The notes beneath the pieces were generated by a model. That model did not search any database and was not told where the DNA came from. It saw only the letters and a program-made list of their open reading frames with translations. A program made the position numbers and the translations under genes. From a bacterium (GTDB lineage Bacteria; UBA9089; CG2-30-40-21; SBAY01), in contig JBFLYA010000236.1 of NCBI GenBank assembly GCA_040757115.1, positions 1-5,789 on the forward strand: a DNA stretch of 5,789 bases. Direction: 5' to 3'. Positions 5,368-5,789 of the stretch are shown here, one piece after another; position 1 is the first letter of the stretch; the number at the start of each line of letters is the position of its first letter.

Positions 5368-5442
5368 CGGGGCTCGGGACTCGGGACTCGGGGCTCGGGG
5401 CTCGGGACTCGGGGCTCGGGACTCGGGGCTCGGGACTCGGGA
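5368..5442 (+). repeat. G-rich 7-nt tandem array (CGGGGCT / CGGGACT)
   Basis: Ten complete 7-nt units plus a partial. With A = CGGGGCT and B = CGGGACT the order is A B B A A B A B A B. The units differ only by G/A at the fifth position, and no unit has an indel, so the array is recent or homogenised. The plus strand has eleven runs of 3-4 G separated by 3-4 nt, matching the standard G-quadruplex pattern. It begins about 22 nt after the queH stop and would be in the 3' part of its transcript. Confidence 0.95.
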
Positions 5443-5468
5443 ATAAAAGAATTCCTTAACCCTTAAAT

Positions 5469-5487
5469 CCGAACCCCGAACCCCGAT
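5469..5487 (-). repeat. Inverted relative of the 7-nt array
   Basis: On the minus strand this reads ATCGGGGTTCGGGGTTCGG, i.e. CGGGGTT units, close to the CGGGGCT units on the plus strand. Consequently ATCGGGGCTCGG at 5366-5377 can pair with CCGAACCCCGAT at 5476-5487 with one mismatch. The array therefore has an inverted terminus, in the manner of the inverted-repeat elements elsewhere in the window. Confidence 0.7.
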
Positions 5488-5524
5488 TTTCAGGGGAAAC
5501 GGACATGAGCCAGGGCTCACAAAG
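5486..5524 (+). other. Conserved hairpin element (copy 1)
   Basis: This 39-nt block starts ATTTTCAGGGGAAACG, then CATGAG, and ends CTCACAAAG. It matches the block at 5653-5692 at about 33 of 40 aligned positions. Its centre folds as TGAGCC-AG-GGCTCA, a 6-bp stem. Relative to copy 2 one base pair changes from C-G to T-A on both sides and the loop is one base shorter, consistent with selection on structure. It begins exactly where the inverted 7-nt relative ends. The family is not recognised. Confidence 0.7.
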
Positions 5525-5557
5525 GGCAATGAAAATGGGAGAAGGACAACCCCCTAA

Positions 5558-5575
5558 CCCCCTTTATTAAGGGGG
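5558..5575. other. Hairpin CCCCCTT-TATT-AAGGGGG
   Basis: A perfect 7-bp stem with a 4-nt loop, preceded by a further CCCCCTAA (5550-5557). No T-run follows on either strand, so a rho-independent terminator is unlikely. It could still stabilise the 3' end of the queH transcript. CCCCCTAACCCCC-type blocks are frequent intergenic repeats in many bacteria. Confidence 0.55.
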
Positions 5576-5619
5576 AATATGTGTTCTAAACCAGAGGATA
5601 CGAGTCTGTGGATACTATA

Positions 5620-5652
5620 CTAATTCGCTAATCTCTAATTCACTAATTCGCT
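5620..5652. repeat. Tandem array of CTAATTCG / CTAATTCA / CTAATCT units
   Basis: Units CTAATTCG, CTAATCT, CTAATTCA, CTAATTCG and a partial CT follow one another with period 7-8. The array runs directly into the second hairpin element, just as the G-rich block runs into the first. Confidence 0.8.
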
Positions 5653-5692
5653 ATTTTCAGGGGAAACGCTCATGAGTCTGCGACTCACAAAG
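5653..5692 (+). other. Conserved hairpin element (copy 2)
   Basis: This 40-nt block shares ATTTTCAGGGGAAACG, CATGAG and CTCACAAAG with 5486-5524 and folds as TGAGTC-TGC-GACTCA. The stem is preserved although its fifth pair differs from copy 1. No ORF crosses it with recognisable content. The role is unknown; a mobile-repeat terminus, a protein-binding hairpin or a structured RNA segment are all possible. Confidence 0.7.
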
Positions 5693-5707
5693 TCTTATGG
5701 TGAAATG

Positions 5708-5749
5708 TCAAGTAAAAAATTAAGTTTTTTTAAAAATATTTTTCTTGAC
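5708..5749. other. AT-rich dyad with CTTGAC ends, possible promoter region of a gene beyond the window
   Basis: GTCAAG (5708-5713) and CTTGAC (5744-5749) form a perfect 6-bp inverted repeat around an A/T-only core, with the adjoining A and T runs adding imperfect complementarity. TTGACT at 5745-5750 is a fair -35, but no convincing -10 is found 16-19 nt downstream; TAGTAT at 5775 is too far. Promoter function is therefore doubtful. Confidence 0.35.
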
Positions 5750-5789
5750 TTATATCCCTAAAAAGGCACAAAAATAGTATGTTCGGATA

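Larger units (their letters stand above)
5347..5789. other. Gene-free repeat-rich spacer after queH
   Basis: No credible gene lies in these 443 nt. The region is a mosaic: a G-rich 7-nt array, an inverted relative of that array, a conserved hairpin element, a CCCCCTT/AAGGGGG hairpin, an 8/7-nt array, a second hairpin element, and an AT-rich dyad at the right edge. The one minus-strand frame open through the G-rich array encodes only a Pro-Ser-Arg-Ala repeat and is a by-product of the 7-nt period. Confidence 0.8.

Noticed and set aside
5491-5524. Resemblance of CAGGGGAAAC ... CACAAAG to the c-di-GMP-I (GEMM) riboswitch core, tempting because of the HD-GYP gene.
   Set aside because: The closing GGC/GCC helix, the GNRA-capped stem and the second domain are missing, and the element occurs twice in a repeat region with no gene immediately downstream.
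5347-5529. Open minus-strand frame encoding a Pro-Glu-Ser-Arg-Ala repeat protein of 60 residues.
   Set aside because: The frame exists only because a 7-nt array stays open for a while; there is no ribosome binding site and no non-repeat domain.

Overview
The window is AT-rich bacterial DNA with five complete, well-recognised genes separated by unusually repeat-rich intergenic spacers. The genes are surE, a PocR-GAF-HD-GYP signalling gene, nikR, ruvB and queH. Start signals are clear Shine-Dalgarno sequences, except at surE, and the promoters are sigma70-like, mostly with an extended TGn -10. The organism cannot be fixed from this sequence alone. The style (AT-rich coding, inverted elements built on CACCGCAGAGACGCAGAG, short tandem arrays of 7-10 nt units in spacers) recalls metagenome-derived anaerobic candidate phyla such as Omnitrophota or Desantisbacteria. 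That is an impression, not a placement.

Layout. Positions 1-278 hold no gene but three tandem arrays (10-, 8/9- and 7-nt units) and two copies of an 11-nt junction motif. surE (minus, 279-1031) and the PocR-GAF-HD-GYP gene (plus, 1214-2809) are divergent, with back-to-back promoters in 1042-1110. The surE promoter lies so close to its ATG that the mRNA should be nearly leaderless. The HD-GYP gene converges on nikR (minus, 2823-3239) with only 13 nt between stops. nikR lies downstream of ruvB (minus, 3365-4372) in the same direction, separated by an inverted-repeat element, so ruvB-nikR may be one transcription unit. ruvB and queH (plus, 4771-5346) diverge from a second pair of facing-away promoters. 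The queH leader carries a 140-nt inverted-repeat element. From 5296 to the end there is no independent gene: the queH 3' end runs into repeat DNA, then come a G-rich 7-nt array, a 39-nt hairpin element, a GC hairpin, an 8/7-nt array, a second 40-nt copy of the hairpin element and an AT-rich dyad.

Functionally the genes are unrelated housekeeping and signalling functions: nucleotide 5'-phosphatase, c-di-GMP hydrolysis, nickel-dependent repression, Holliday junction branch migration, and the last step of queuosine synthesis. They do not form a pathway. The unexplained material is intergenic. A GTAASCRTYCA motif sits at the edge of several different repeat blocks. A hairpin element occurs twice with a compensatory base-pair change, each time immediately after a tandem array. 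These two are the best candidates for something undescribed.
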